A DNA stretch of 64,000 bases from Paraspadella gotoi (lineage: Eukaryota; Chaetognatha), in the NCBI GenBank assembly GCA_051294375.1, contig CM119266.1, positions 16,920,087-16,984,086 of the forward strand. The letters run 5' to 3'. Of the stretch, positions 10,850-26,200 are shown one piece after another; within the stretch, counting starts at the first letter, position 1, and each line of letters starts with the position of its first letter. The position numbers and the translations under genes are program-made. Under the pieces are notes generated by a model. It did not search any database and was not told the origin of the DNA. It was given only the letters and a program-made list of their open reading frames with translations.

Positions 10850-13800
10850 TGAACAATGAACAATATGGAGGGCGAGACGGGCTGGAAAATTGAGGTATGT
10901 GCGACTCGTTTCGCAGCTGACAAAGGAAAGAGTTATAGAAACAGTCTTAGTCCGCGTTTTTTTTTATCACAATGGGAACTATTCGCTTCGCCAGTAAAAA
11001 AATAAGACATTTACGGCTGAGATACTTGACCGGACGCTCACTTCTTGCGGCGCGAGTTCAGCCAGGAGCTATGAACGTATGTCATTTGAGAGTGGCGTAA
11101 CCCTGTACGGAGAGGATGAGGCTCTGCATGCGAGAGTAACTCGGGTGCAAAACGGTCATTTCAACAAATTGAAGATTTTGTGTCCAATAATTGAGGAGAA
11201 CCAACTATTGATTTTTCTGTGGAAAAAGAAGTTTGTTAGGTCTGTATATATATCTAAATGATATCATCATCCTCGAACAAACTCTCTCTGATTCTTGCTG
11301 ACCCAGCAGTTTTCTAGTATTAATCATTTTGAAAATATCACATATGACATAAGCCGCTATATGGAACTTTTGTCTTATATAGAGTGACGTTTTTATATAT
11401 TATATTAGATAGGATATTTATCTAGATCCATCGTCTGTGAAATATGCATGATACAGCGTTTTAATAGATCACTTCACGTTTAATGCTAAAAATTGACTTA
11501 AATGGATTCAGCTAAATCATAAACTCTAAGGGGCTCCTTGTATCTTACTTGGTCATGTCTCCTAATATTTCAAGTGAGTCTATAGATGTACATAATTTCT
11601 GATTTGAACATTTATTCGCATTTCTCGGTAATACCTCACCCTGTTAGGTTGTTTTTTAGGTTAATTATGTGATTAATAATTATATGAGTGTCTTGAACAG
11701 AGACATATCACATACACAATGAAAAAATTTTATAGTATATAGGATATTTGTCGTACTTTTTATTTCGCATTAACATTGATGATTAATGACTAGGGAGTAA
11801 ATTCGAGGTCAATTTAGCTCATTTCCACCATTCTTTTACATATCTACACGAAATGAAAGTGGTACATATCGCAATATAAATAAAATTATTCCTATTCATT
11901 TCAATAAAAATGGGGCTAATTTGTGTACAAAGAGTGCAACATTGGGGCAGGCATGGTGGTTCTCAACAGAGGCCCTTCTCTCCATAGCACTCTGTGACAT
12001 ATATCAGGTATGAGTGGACTACAACAAACAGTAGGCGCTTAACTATTCAATCGATCGCAACGGAGATATTGCGAGAATTCGCTGAACCACAGAGAGAGGA
12101 ATATGACGTACTAAATAAATCGGAATATTTTTAATAGGTATGATACATGGTTACACCGCAAATTTCATCCCTTAAGCATCAAAACGCTTTATCCATGTCA
12201 TATTTGAATCAGGATAACTCTCGAAAAATCACACGTAATAATATGGTGATAATTTATAAAACCACGCACTCCGAGCTAAAGTAAACAGTATACCAGAAAC
12301 TACACCGACTCGCACCCGAGAAGGCTGCTCCGAGAAATATACGGGTCGACGGACTGATTCGGTTACCCTTTGCACTTGAAGAGTGCGTAATTCGATCTGT
12401 ACCAAGATCGTAAATTGTAACATCTTAAGTGAAAGTATACACGCTCGTAATAAGTTTATGAGACAAGTGTCTCGTAATTCTGTCGCTGGAACCAACCCAT
12501 GTATTGTAAAGGTTTGAAAAAACAAAAAAAACGAGTTAAAATGAACAATTATGGTGACTATCAAGAGAGTTGAGTCGTCTGTCAATTACACGCATCTGAT
12601 TGAATAGATTCGGACTTTCAGAGAGCAGAAGATTAGGCCAAGCAATATGGTACTTTTTCCCGTTTGCGATTGCGCTAACAAGAAAGGATTAAGTGAAAAG
12701 ACGAATGGAAAATGGGTAGTTTAAAAGGTTAATGTAACTATGCCGGGAACAGACCTCCTGTTTAGGGCGATTTAATCATTCCGAAATATCTCCAATTCTT
12801 CTTTCATTTTACTAGTATGGGGAATGGCAACGCGCCACGTATAAACAAATCGCTGTCGATAGATGAGCTACAATTGAATCCGGACGTCTTTTTTTTTCCT
12901 CGTTCGCCAAAACGTCGTCGTCGTCGATGACGCACACATGGTCGTCGTGTTGTCGTCGGTCGTCGTCGCGCGAAGCCAATTACTTCCACCGAATTCTTTA
13001 CGACGTTAGCGAGGATGAATCACTGAACAACCGATGAAAAAACTCATTTAATTAATACTTTAAACGTAACCGTCATGATCCAAAAAACAAAAAAACAACA
13101 AAACTATACAAACTATACAAAAAAACGTGCGCTTTTAATTTAAATAGTTTTTCTCGCCTGGCGCAGTTTCTAACGATGAGCACTATCGTGCTTAAAACGT
13201 CGGAGATCGTATCGATTTCAAATAAATTTAAATAGACGGAGAGACAAACAGAGATACTACGAGAGTTTGTTACATTCGAGGGGTCAAGTTATATTTACTT
13301 TCAGTGATGCGGCACAGGTGTTTTTGAACAACGGAGACTGAAAGATTTTCGGTTAGCACCGTACTCGTGAGTAGGGATATTGAAATTAATCCTCTTAGTG
13401 AGCCGTCATTCAAATTTCAGCAAATTTTTTTTCGGTTAGTAGGACGAGATAGAGGCACAATAATGATGTTTTTTCAACTCATTTTATAAAAATATTTAGA
13501 TTATAAATTAAACTGATTCGGCTTTTAAACATACGTAACATACGTCCCAAATAGAAAAGTCTAGGCCACGTTTTTCATCCAATGCTTTATAAGATGAGGA
13601 CTTATCGCCTCAGTCAGTAGTGCTGCTTAATTATCTTTTGCATCTCTGTAGCTACAGCCAAACCTAATAATAATACCACAATAATTTGTAAACACTAAGC
13701 TAAGACAAGTAACTATAAATCGAATGCAAGCCGATCTGTTAAAGAGAAATTAAAGAAGTCATGTTATATCTGAGAAACAATCGAGAAGATGTAAACATAA

Positions 13801-14137
13801 AAAACAAATAAGATATGAAAGTAAATGTAAACAAAGGGAGAGCAAATCCTGAGCGGAAAGATATATGACTTCGACTCTCTTAATCTTTATTCGAAAATAT
13901 CTCCACATTTTTTTTATGCGACGATCATCTAATACATACATAGAGACACAGTAAAAAACATTTTTTTAGACTTTGTGTTAATATATGATAATCTCTGCTC
14001 AAAACATATTAACACGTTCTATAAATTAACTAAATTAATAATGTAACTTTTTTTATTAGAGAAATGAGAGGAAATGCACAAAGATGAAAAGAAGATTGAC
14101 GACGACGACGACGACGACGACGATGAGATGATGATGA

Positions 14138-14178
<41 letters not shown>

Positions 14179-17100
14179 AATCACGCTTACGAGAACAAAT
14201 ACGAATACGAAAATAAAACAGTAAGTGAAAGCGAATTTGTCAACAAAACGTGCACCTAAACAAAAATAAAATGAAAAATAAATCAATAAATGAAATTATA
14301 AATAAATAAGTATAAGATGGAAATTGATAAAGGATAAAACTAAAATAAAATGATATCGAATGAATGGCTCTTGGTTTTTTATTTTGTATGAGCAGTGCGG
14401 ACCACGATTCAGTTACAAAAAAAAAAAAAAAAGGTAAAGGCCCGATGAATTCTTCATAACCCTCGAGGAACGGAAGATATCGGTGTTCCATGAGAAAAAG
14501 GGAAAGGCGAAAAGAAAGCGCGAAAACGGAAAGATATAGACTTTTCGGAAAAAGAAAAATTTATTTTTTGTTTTTTTTTTTTTTGTTCGAAGCTGCGTTA
14601 TTATCCCTCAAGCGGATGTACAGTCACGGCGCGACGATAGTACGAATTACACGAAAATACGACCTCGCTCTCCAAGCTTGTCGGTAAACCACGAGGTAAC
14701 GACACAAAGACAGCTTTACTGCGGCTTATCGTCGCTTCTTTCATACTTCATATTGTATGTTTTTTTTGTTGTTGTAAATTTAATTAACGTTGTGGCACCT
14801 TTCTCTAAAAACTTTTGTTAATTGAGCTTATACGTTCCGAACGAGCTCTATAATGGTATCGTTTTACGTGGTTTTTTTGTTTTTTTTTTTTATTTTTCCC
14901 TTCCCCATAGAAACTTTATTCTACACCTTACTCTCGCTGCCAACCAACGACCGTCATTAGTAGTTTTAAGCGTAATATTGTCTCTTTAATCAAGAGTAAC
15001 CAAAGAAAACTATCAAAGAAACATGTTTAAAAGTTTAATATGTTTCAATCAATGAAGAATCCCAATGGATTTGACTACTGCTCTTCACTTGTGGAGTTTC
15101 TTTTTTGTTCTTCTAAATCGATCTGCGACTTTCAGGCTCCAAGTAATTTTCCTAAAAAGATTGGAAGAAGGAGAGTGCCTCGGATTTATCGGAGCTTGCA
15201 ACGGGACAGCGGGGCAATGGCAGTGAGAGGCACTAAAAAGGGTTGATGAGCGTACAGATTAGTTGGATTAACCGACATGGCGAGTATGGGTTGGAGATCG
15301 AAACGAGAACAAGAAAAAGGGCGGTTGAGGGCGAGTTAGCACTAGCGTTCAAAGTTCGCGATTTCAACCAATGAGACCTGGCAGAAGGTACGGAACGTAC
15401 CGCGTTTGCGTTGCAGAGATAGGCAATATGATCTAGAAGGCATAATCATCAAATTTAACGCAACGTTGAGTAGCATGGTTCTAGGAGCGAGGTGTGTCAC
15501 AAGTTAAAATATAGACTTTAGATTCCTGGATTCGCCGTTTATTTTATTGTCCTCTGTCAGGATACTGATCTCATTTGTCGTTTTGAACCTTGTCGACCTC
15601 AACTGATCGTCGTCGTCGTAGTCGCTCGTGTCGTTCGTCGTCGTTGTCCCGCGGTCGGTGGGTTTATTTCTAGTTCGATGTAAGAATGTATGAGTCTCGA
15701 CTCATTGCAAATCATTTGCGTGGTGCGATTTAACTGGCCTTTTAGAGGAGATCATTTTATTACTTTATATGTAATTTCGGAACATTAGTTTATACAAGAT
15801 TAAACGGTGCAGACTTGCTGAATCCAATTTGATTTACATATACTGATAACAATAAATCTCATATAATTACCTCTGGAAGAAGCAAGCTAAGAAAAAGAAC
15901 ACAGATCCTGTGACCGAAATAGGACGCCTGGCGAGCATCGCAAAAAACATTTATCGAATGGAGGAATCAGACGAAATACCAATGGAAAGAAACCATGATG
16001 TTGGTCTTGAGAGCGAAAAAAAAGATTCGAAAATCTATCTGGTAAATATTTCGAAGATCACATAATAGCAGATTTCGCTCTTTGCACCGCCTCATGTATT
16101 AAGATTCACCACCTTCTTTATCAGGCATTTCGATGGAATCCAATTTTTTTTTCCTTAGAAGAGGGGAGTCTTGGATTCTCACTGACGCTATGTCATCCTA
16201 GTATATATACGGTGTGGTTACTGACAAAACATCACACGAGAATGATCGAGGTAGAGAGGAGACGCATGAAATGAGGGTTATCTCTATGCATATATTACAT
16301 TCGTAAGGTGTTAAGGAAAACAGGAAGAAGATTGATTTGATATATAAAATGATAATATCCCAAACGAGCAAACGCATTTAACAGAGAAGGCTCTCGGCTT
16401 CTTGGGACTCTGTTAAGCAACTCCGCCACGCTAGAAATAACAAATCGAAGACTCGTGAAAGCACTAACAGACTACTCACGCGCGTCGATTTAACATAGTT
16501 TATAGAAGTATACGGTTCAAAATGTTGAGGAAGAGCGAGAAGGAAGATAGAAAAGTAGAGAGCAGATCTCCGTCACCAACACACGAAACGAGGATCTCTA
16601 TATAATAACGAATATCAGACTCAGAAGAGATTGTAGTGAAATCACACAGAAATTAACAGTTATTAAGGACTGAAGATGTATACCGAGCCTCCTGTGTCTC
16701 TATCTCCAATGTGGCTGGTCGAGAACATCTTGCGCTCTAGTTCAGTATGTATCTCTTTGTTAGCCTCCTAAGAGGATGTGCTTACTATTAGAGGGGACGG
16801 TCATATCTCTCTCAGATAGACACGGAGTGTTGGGAGAAAAATGAAGGAAAAGTTCCTTCGTCTTGTTTTTCATGCTAATTCTTTTTGCACTATTCATTTC
16901 CTTTGATTATTAACCTTAATCACTCCTGTTTTGTCTACCTTGTATCTCCGGCTTCTGCGTGCCTTTTATTTCCCTGATCTAAATCTGTTTATGCAAACGT
17001 TCCGCGGCTCACGTAGTAGTAAGAGAGAGGATAATAAATTAACAAACATGAAATCGCTACTAATCGCTTCTACTCTCTCCTCTCCCTCTCTGATATCCTC

Positions 17101-20100
17101 TGCGTCAACTCTTCATTCTCTCTCATCTGTCTTATCTCTCGAATACACTTCACGCACGACTCATTCAACTCCTAACACTAACACCTACTAAAAACACACG
17201 AGACGCGTTCTGAGGATCCCAAACACATGTGTATGTCACTATAAATTATAAATTTTTTTTGTTTTTTAAAATATATTGGTTTATAGACTTCAAATTATTT
17301 AAAGTATATATCCGCGCTGAATCGAAGAGATTTATCTGCAATATTAGTTAGGATTAAATATGTAAGTTAATATGAAATTTCTAAGGATGAACAATTCATG
17401 ATCGATGTAAATAGTCAATAATGATCACTAATCACTCAATGCTGGCGCTACGATGCGATAAATTTAGCAATCCGCAGTCGAGAGAGAGCAATACATCACG
17501 CATTGTCTGGACTGTTGTTTTTAGAGACAGTGCAATCAAGAATCGCGAATATATAAAAAGGGGCTGAGGGGAACGAATATTGTACTATTCATCACTTCGA
17601 CATTCACACCATTACACTCCACTCGTTCATCTTTGCTATTACTCTACGCACTGCATCGCAATCTATTCACGCATATTCTCACGTTTGTCTGATGGTATAG
17701 TACTTAATCACACACGCGGAAGGGATCGGCTAAGTCCACGGGTAGGTGACACAACTCTCGACCTACAACGTAATTAAACAGTTCAAAATTATAACAAGAT
17801 TTTGATTCTCTCTCACACGCACTTCAAGCCAACACGTTGAGTGGAGGGGGGGAGTTACATCTTTTGCTGTTTTACCTTGTTGTTATTCTCTCCTCTTATT
17901 TTATCTTCTGTGGTCCTGGGGTTCCCTGTTCCCTTGTGTAGGACTTACCTGCAACGAAAAAGAGGCGCATTGTGTTGAGTGTTCGAGCTTATGAGTCATA
18001 CATATATGTGTGATACGACTGTAGCTTAACCTTGGGCTTGATACGCTCCCTCTATGTCGAGAGGAAAGAGCATTCTTCTTCCTTGGTCCTGTCTTCACAA
18101 CGTCGACAGTAAAAACTTCATTCCCGCGGATCCTTTGCTTCAACCTTTTTCTCTTCCAATCTTTTTCGTAGGTTATTCTTTTACATCGTTTACACACTCC
18201 GTCTCTCATTCGCTTTATTTTAATTTATTCTTCTCTCTAAGAGATAAGAAATTTAAATATTTTGTTTTTAAAACTGGTAGCGATATGATGTACTGCGCGT
18301 CCTATTCCCCAGCTGGCCAGATACCAATGTGAGTAAATAAAATCCTCCGAGAGAGAACGTTCATCTTGCGCTTGAAGCATGCGGCGGGCCCCTAATGACA
18401 CGTTGATAATTTTCTAATATACTCGAATCAATTTGCGAAGATGCTGAAGCCATTAACATCACAGCAGATGTTGAAAAAATGTATTCTGAAGGGAAATTGT
18501 CTTGTTTATTCAATGATTATACAAATTTTAATCGTGCAATTTTGAGGTTTTTATCGTGTCGGATTTCTTCTGTTTTAGTTTTTGTATATCAAAATAAAAA
18601 ATATCTAAATAACAAAACCAAATAATTTAGTACTTTCGATCTGTGCGAGCTATCCGGGTCGCACGTCTTGGTTATTAGTGGAGAGGTCGGTTTTTTTTAT
18701 GTTTCATTAGGAGAGGGATGGCATGATTAGAGAGGTGCCTGCTAAGAGAAATTTAAAGAAGAATGCAAGGAGAGAGACGCAGGACATGAAGAGAGAGTAG
18801 AGAGAGAGGATCGAGAAAAATTAGTTTGGAATTATTATACTTTCTGCCTCTGAGCCCGTCGAGTAGTCGTGACTACGATTACAGAAAATAGAGGTAGGAA
18901 CGGAGTAAATCGGAGGACTAAGCATAGGGGACAACGGGCGAAGGGAAAGGTATAAAGGATCAGGAAGAAGAACAAGACGATGGACTCTTCTTTCCATTCC
19001 AATGAGGCGTCATGGTTGGATTTTCAAATTGGCATTCTGCATCCCTTGGCTACAATTACTCTCTACTCTCAAAGCAGTGTCTATTTTTCCCCAACGCTCA
19101 CTCTGAGCATAGTACTACCAAGCTATGTCGTAATGATCGCTCTTTTTGTATTTTATCTATCACCACTTTACAATTTATTTACAAATCATTTTTACAAAAG
19201 TTTTGGTGTGGACCGAGCGAAACTCCCTGCCCTCCTTCCTCCCATCCTCTCTTCCCATTCTAACATGTCTCTTTCCCTTTCTTCTTCATTCACTTTTCCT
19301 ATTTCTCTACACGCATCTAACTCCTCCCGCCTTATAGTTTGAAGGCGCAATATAATTTGCAATTGCACGTGACTCTCAGTTTATATTGAGTGTGAAATCC
19401 AATTTTTTTTAATTTTTTTACTTTGCCGACTATTCTTGAATCCTATTCAAAATAATTCACTAAGGGATTAGATGTAAAATCCCCGACTGAAGAAACCCGG
19501 CCTCTCTCAACGGGTGGGTGGTGAAGAAAAACAAAAAAAACAACTAAGTTCCGCTAAAGTTTTTCTCCACTGGTTCTATTTTAATGAATACTTCGGATAT
19601 TTTATTTGATTTCCGGACACCCAGCCACAATCAACAGAACCAGGATTCCAGATGGGGCGCAGTCTCTATTCTCACCACTAAAATAACATACGGCCTTGGA
19701 CAATGTACATTATTAGCCCCAATTTAAATTATCCTAAATTTTTTAAAGTTTTATGCATACTTCCTTAGCTGGCTCTATTGCTCCTCACAACGCCTCCCAT
19801 CACGAGAAATAAAATCAATTCGCTTTGATCTTCTTTTTATTTTTTCTCTTCGACATTCATTTCTTTTTACTCAATTTCTCTCTCTCTCTATCTCTCAGAT
19901 CAACTCATCTCGTTCGTCTCTACTATACTCCTTCTCTCCTCTCCTCCTCTCCTCTCTCTTCTTCTCCTCCCTCTCTCTCTCCTCATGGCACATCTCTCTC
20001 TACTCACTATTGTCTTGAAGTAGGACTATATCCTTCATTTGACACACACAGTGAACGAAAGCTTGCTTTTTATTTTGCCCATTCCTGATTCTGTCTACTG

Positions 20101-21300
20101 ACGGTGTCACCAAGGACTGCTCTCATTACATGTACCATATCATTTGCTATATTATTATACATGTTTATTAATTGTAGTCAATTATGTATACTGTCTGTGA
20201 AAATAAAAGTTATATTTTATAGAGTGATCTAGAAACCACTAGATAATGTTGATACCGTAATCAATTTTGTGTTTTTTATATTCTTTTCCTTCTTTGAAAA
20301 TTCGCTAGCGCCTTGTTTATCTGTTTTAGAAAATTACAGCGGTTTGAATGAACGTTTTAATTCATTGAAAAAGGCGTTATTCATCTGAAGATTTATAGAA
20401 GCCAAAAATTCTATATCTTTCATGTGAAAAGTTGATGGGTGTCCCAAAAAAAGGTAGCAAGTGATTATAGTCTATTTGTTTTTTCGTACTATCAGTTACT
20501 ACCAGAGTCTATCATATCCGAGAAGAAATTCGAGTTAAGATGATAACTGACAGATTAAAACCAAATAATATTATGTAACCAAGATGAACATGTACAACCA
20601 ATATCTGTAAATCGATTTATCCTAAAGTGAGTGTAAAAAGAGTAAATATTATAAATACATTTTTTTTTTGATCATATTTATAAACACTCATTAGGAAAAT
20701 AATACTAGTTATAATATAATAATTAATAGTTTTAATATCAGAGAAGAAGTAGTAAGATATATGGAAGTAATATTGATACTTTTTTTGTTTGTTCAATTTT
20801 ATAAACACTTTAATATTAAACTTAAAATATTATATTTTTAAATACGCGCCAAGTAGGATATTTTTTATGATATCATCATATTTTCTTTATTATATACGCT
20901 AATGAGCTGTTTAGTATGCAAACTAAGTATATAATTCTTATCAATAATTTTTAATTTTAATTCCAAAACAAATATAATAATAAATACTTAAAGTAGAATA
21001 GAGTTAATAGTGATGATAAGTTATAGTATTAATAAATCTATAAGAGTAAGACAAGAAAATGTTATTAATAAATTTTAATTAAAATTTTGAGTATGCATTG
21101 TTTGGGCTAGTTGATAAGAAATCGCTAATGCGACGTTATATAAATCAAGTTTTCTCTGAATTTTTTTTATGTCTCCGTTCTAATATTACATCCGATACTA
21201 TCTCTATCGAACTAAGGTGAAATAAGTCAAAATTTATTAAATAATCTTCTAAATTCTTCTTTCCTCCTTGACATAAATAGACGACCCAAACTACCCCGGT
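10850..21300 (+). repeat. Long noisy copy of the duplicated unit (left plus right parts)
   Basis: Positions 10,850-13,905 match 1-2,435; the remainder matches, with interruptions, the inverted 22,445-27,470 copy and the direct 30,355-35,290 copy. Anchors include the GAC/GAT microsatellite at 14,098-14,176, TTTATCGGAGCTTGCAACGGG near 15,185, CGCCTGGCGAGCA near 15,927, TCCTTTGCTTCAACC near 18,132, and GCGCCTTGTTTATCTG near 20,307. It is longer than the other copies and carries many scattered one- and two-base insertions, which break every frame that is open in them. Parts at about 16.1-18.0 kb and 18.6-19.2 kb align poorly. Inference: uncorrected long-read sequence or an uncollapsed haplotype. 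Confidence 0.7.
14098..14176 (+). repeat. GAC/GAT trinucleotide microsatellite
   Basis: GAC repeats followed by GAT repeats. Homologous arrays occur at 27,170-27,250 (complement) and 30,480-30,570, one per repeat copy. The polyaspartate and polyhistidine frames seen here are artefacts of the array. Confidence 0.9.
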
Positions 21301-22324
21301 GGAGAAAAAGATCGATTGTCACGCATATTTATTCATGGAGGTATAATATAATAAAAACAACGAGTAAGACGATTTTTTAGATTAAATATTTTTTTGTTTT
21401 TTATTAAATCCTAATTTGATATTTGACACATTATCATCACGGGGTCGACTATCCGCAGACAAAAGAGTTATACGAGTCGAGATGTAAACTCAAATAAAGG
21501 AGAAAAACTTAGTATCAATAAAAATACAAAAAAACTTATATATATTAATCGAGCAATTAGGCTGTAATTTAACTCATTACCCAACTTAAAAGTGATGTTA
21601 CATAAACATTAATATACGTATTATACTATTTTTTGTGATAAAAATTTTTTTATTATTAAGGACTAGAATAATTAATCAAATGCACTTCTTCAGTGCAAAA
21701 AGATCAATATACCTCATATCTCGACATATTATTTGATTTTATCATTTTTTTCTAGGGGGGGAGTTGTGCGACTATGATCTATTGAATGGTCGAAGAGAAA
21801 GAATGATCTGGGGGGTGAAAGTAAATTCCTAATAATAGAATCTCAGGCGAGTTGTTTGCTGTTTCCCACCAACTCTGAGAGACCGGCCTTCGGGATTTTA
21901 CAAATCCCAGGTTATGAAATCAAGAAGCCGGTATTGTGGCGGCAAGCAACTCCTGGTGATCTAATAGAAAGTATAAAAAGGGAAACCTAGAGAGAGAGAG
22001 AGGCAGATCCTCTCCCAACACAAAAAACTTTTTGTAAAAATTTGATGTAAATAAAAATTGTGTGAAATAAAATACAAAACTCTTAACCATCTTGTTCTAT
22101 TCTATCATTTGGGGACAGCCTCAGTCAGAGTATTGTAAGCCCAGGGATGCTACAGTAACGCACTTCGTGAATGGAAAAGAAGAGTCTCGTCTGTTTCTTT
22201 CCTTCCTTTCCTTTTATACCTTTCTCCCTCTTTGTCTGCCTTTACCCCCTTCCTCCTTTTATTCCTCTTTTCTTAATCGCGTATGCAAACGCCTCGGGCT
22301 CAGAGGAAAAGATAAATAATTCAC

Positions 22325-22355
<31 letters not shown>

Positions 22356-22444
22356 GTCTCTCTCTCTCTCTCTCCTCTCTTAGTCCGCTTCACCGCTACC
22401 CCTATTCAAAAACACCAGCACGACACCGCTGGTCCCCTTAAGCA
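21301..22444. other. AT-rich spacer between repeat copies; TATA-like site, CT array
   Basis: No gene is supportable. A TATAAAAAGGG motif at about 21,973 could be a promoter element but leads into no convincing frame. A CT microsatellite occupies about 22,325-22,380 and drives the Leu/Ser-rich frames around it. Confidence 0.4.
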
Positions 22445-23243
22445 AGAGTTCATTATTTTGATATTAAAAAATATTATTATAATTTATATTTAGATATAAT
22501 ATATTATAATATATTATTTTATTAATAAAAAATTTAAATACTTATATCTACGCTTATAACTAACTACGTAATATTATAATATTTCAAATTGGCTTTAATA
22601 AAAAAAATATTTTATTAATATTAAGTTTTTATAAAATTAAAAAAAATTTATTTACTACCTTTTTTTACCCTTTTTGATTAAACTTAATTATTATTTTTTA
22701 TATTATTTTTTTAATATTTTTAATTTTTTAAAAAAAATTTTTATAATCTTATTTTATAACTCCTGAAAACGATTTACAGATATTTGGTGTAGTCACTGTG
22801 TTACAAATATTATTTGGTTTTTAATCTTCAGTTCACTAATCAATCTTCTCGGAAGACGGAGACTGATAGTCGAAAAAAAAAAATAGAATTAATCACTGCC
22901 CTTTTTTTTTTGGACACCCATCCTTTTTCATGAAAGATATAGATTTTTGCTTTCTTAAATCTTCAATAATAAGCCCTTTTATATTGAATTAAAACTTCAT
23001 TCACCGCTTTATTTTCTAAAACAGATAAACCAAGGCGCTAAGCGATTTTTAAAGAGGAAAAGAAAAAAAAATTATTACGGTTCAACTTATTAGGTTCAAC
23101 ACTAATATATTTTTCAAGGACAAAAACGATAAATAATAAAACTAATTGCGATAGGATTAATGAGACGGTGACACGTCAGGAAAAGATGGGCAAAAGAAAA
23201 AAAAGCTTCGACTTTTCGTGATATGTTATACCATAGAGAGGAG

Positions 23244-23281
<38 letters not shown>

Positions 23282-26200
23282 TGAGAGAGAGAAGATGAGA
23301 GAGAGAGAGAGAGAGAGAAGAGAGAAGTTTTGAAGTAAAAGAAAGATTATTCTTAGCGTTGTAAGCAATAAGCCAGCTAAGAAGTTTGCATGACAAACTT
23401 TTTAAAAATTTAGGATAATTTAAATTTAGATTTACCTGTTCAAAGCAATTATTTGTGTGAGAAATATCCCCATGTATCCTTTCGATCAATAAATTCGAGG
23501 AAAATTAGCGATTTTTCTAGATTCTAGATTTTTGGGATATTGGAAAGTAAAAAAAAATTTCACACCCATAACGAAATACGTTTGAATTATGAGCTCAAAC
23601 TAAGGCGGAGGTAGGTAGAGGAGAGAGAGAGAGAATGTAAGATGGATGGGGAAGGAGGGGGGAAGGGTGAAAGAAAAGAGTAGAGAGCGAGAGCGAGAGC
23701 GTTGAAAATAAAAGTTTGAAGAGAGAAATGAAATTGAAGGTCGCAGTTTTGACGCTTCTCGCCGTGACTACCCGAGATTGACGCTTCACGCGCAAAATTT
23801 TTTTTTCTCGATTTTCTGAATTTTTAAATTCAGGTTAAAAAATTCAAAACAAACGACGGTTGCGACAAGAGCTATTGTTAATTTAAAAAAAATTGCACAA
23901 AATTGTAAATCTTGAAAATACATTTGGAATTGACAATTTTAATACATATCCTTATGTTTAATGGCTTTATCATTCCGCAAATTTGATTCTATATTAGAAA
24001 ATTATCAACGTGCCTAGGAGCAGAAAGTTACTTTTAGATTATTACTCACATTATTGCTGGTAGCACGCGATACATCATATCGCTCCAGTTTTTAAAAACA
24101 AAATATTTAAATTTCTTATCTCTTAGAGAGAAAAAAAAATAGCGAATTGATAACGGATTGTAAACGATTGTAAAATGGAAAAATTCTCGAGCGAAAAAGA
24201 TTGGAAGAGAAAAGTTGAAGCAAAGGATCCGGCGATGAAGTTTTTACGTCGACGGAAGACAAGTAAAGCGAAGAAGAGCGCGTAGAAAGAGGAGGAGAGA
24301 AGAAGAAGAAAAAGGAGAAGAAGAAAAAGGAGAAGAAGAAAAAGGAGAGAAGGCGGAACACATAGTAGGCGGGGAGATTATAAAAATCAAAAAAGGTTTT
24401 GAAAATTCATCTCATAGTTAGCAAAAAGAGGATTATTTTATTAATCATATTATGAATATATTTTCATTGGATTCTGATTGACCTTTTTAAAAACAATCAA
24501 AATGTAATGTTTTTATTCAGAAAAATGTTACTAAAATTTGCTAATTTTATCGAATCGCTTGATGATATTTTCCATTTTGACTAATTTTCATCATAATTTT
24601 CAAGTTTAATATTTACTTTATCGAAATTTTGATAACTATCAGAATCCGTAATTTAAAAAAAAATTTAACCATTTCTATTTTATTAATTAATGCAAATGTG
24701 TTTTTAAACCATTTCTATTTTATTAATTTATGCTAATGTGTTTCAGTACAATAAATGAAAGTGCCAGGATTCAAGAGGGAGGAGGTGAGCTGATGCGATT
24801 CATGTTTTGGGTATTAAAACCTCTTTAAAAACTGACGGATAAACCAATAATTAATCAAGAAAACCGAGCATCATTAACCAAATTTTTATCATTATAAAAA
24901 GATTAGCTTAAAAAAAATTACCCCAATTTCTTCCAACCCGAGTTATTGAAAAACTCCCTCTAAAACATAAGGCAAGGAAGAACTCCAAGATGTTGACACA
25001 GACTGGAAGCTCGAGTGCTTCGTAATCATCTTCATCCTAAAAGTTAATCGACGTCGTCGTCGTCGTTGCAGTTGTCTCATCGTCTTTGCTCGTATTTATC
25101 TTCCTTCAATAAACATTGCGTAACGTTTTAAACTTTAAAGGCTGAGGTTCTTATGGTTTACATGGACGTTTTCCTGGCGGTTGCTCGGCAAAACTGTCAT
25201 GCCTTTCTCTTTTGGTTTTTTTTTAATCATATCTTCTAACCCACGAATGTAATATCTGGACCAATCATTTGTGTTTTCTCATAAACTGGGAAGTTTGATA
25301 AACACCCGAAATACTAGAAGATTAGCGCAGAATCAGTATTCATGGAAATTCCAATCGAAGTCTTAAAGGTGAAAACAGAGGCCGGAAAGGAAAGCCTTTT
25401 TATCTTCGAAATATTTACCAGATAAATTTTTCGAATCTTTTTTTCGCCCAAGACCAAATCATGTTTTTCATTTGTATTTCGTCTGATCCTTTCCAGTGTG
25501 TTTTTTGCGCTGGAAGGTGCTCGCCAGGCGTCTATTTCGGTCACAGATCTGGTTCTTTTTTCTTGTATGCTTCTCCAGAGGTTATATGCAGATTTGTTAC
25601 ATGAAAATCAAATTGGATTCAAGCAAGTATGCACCGTTTAATGCTGAAACTAATGTTTGAAATTAAGATTAAAGTTAAAAATTATCCCTAACAAGGCCAT
25701 TAAACACCAAATTTATTTGCAATGAGAAACGATATCATTACATCGAAAGAATAAAACCCACCGACGCCGCGAACCGAACGACGACGACGACGACGAACGA
25801 CGACGACGACGTTGAGGTCGACGAAGAACAATGAATCAGTTTCTGTAAGGGACAATAAAATAAACGGCGAATCCAGGGATCAATCATTTTTTAACTTGTG
25901 ACACACCTCGCCTTCACCATTCTGCTTCAACGTTGCGTTTAGAATGATTATGCCTTCTAGATCATATCCTATCTCTCAAGCCAAACCGCGGTACGTTCCG
26001 TCTCTCCATCTCATGGTTGAAATCCGAACTTTGACCTAGTGCTAACGACTCAACCGCCTTTTTCTTGTTCGTTCGACTCCAACCCATTCTCGCCTGTCGG
26101 TTAATCCAATTCACTTCTCTGTCGCTATTCAACCTTTTTAGTGCCATCTCACTTGCCATTCCCCTTCCCGTTGCAAGCTCCGATAAATCCGAGCACTCTC

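Noticed and set aside
14056-14286. Polyaspartate or poly-Ile/His protein (also at 27,093-27,347 and 30,333-30,651)
   Set aside because: These are translations of GAT/GAC microsatellites, each inside a copy of the duplicated unit.
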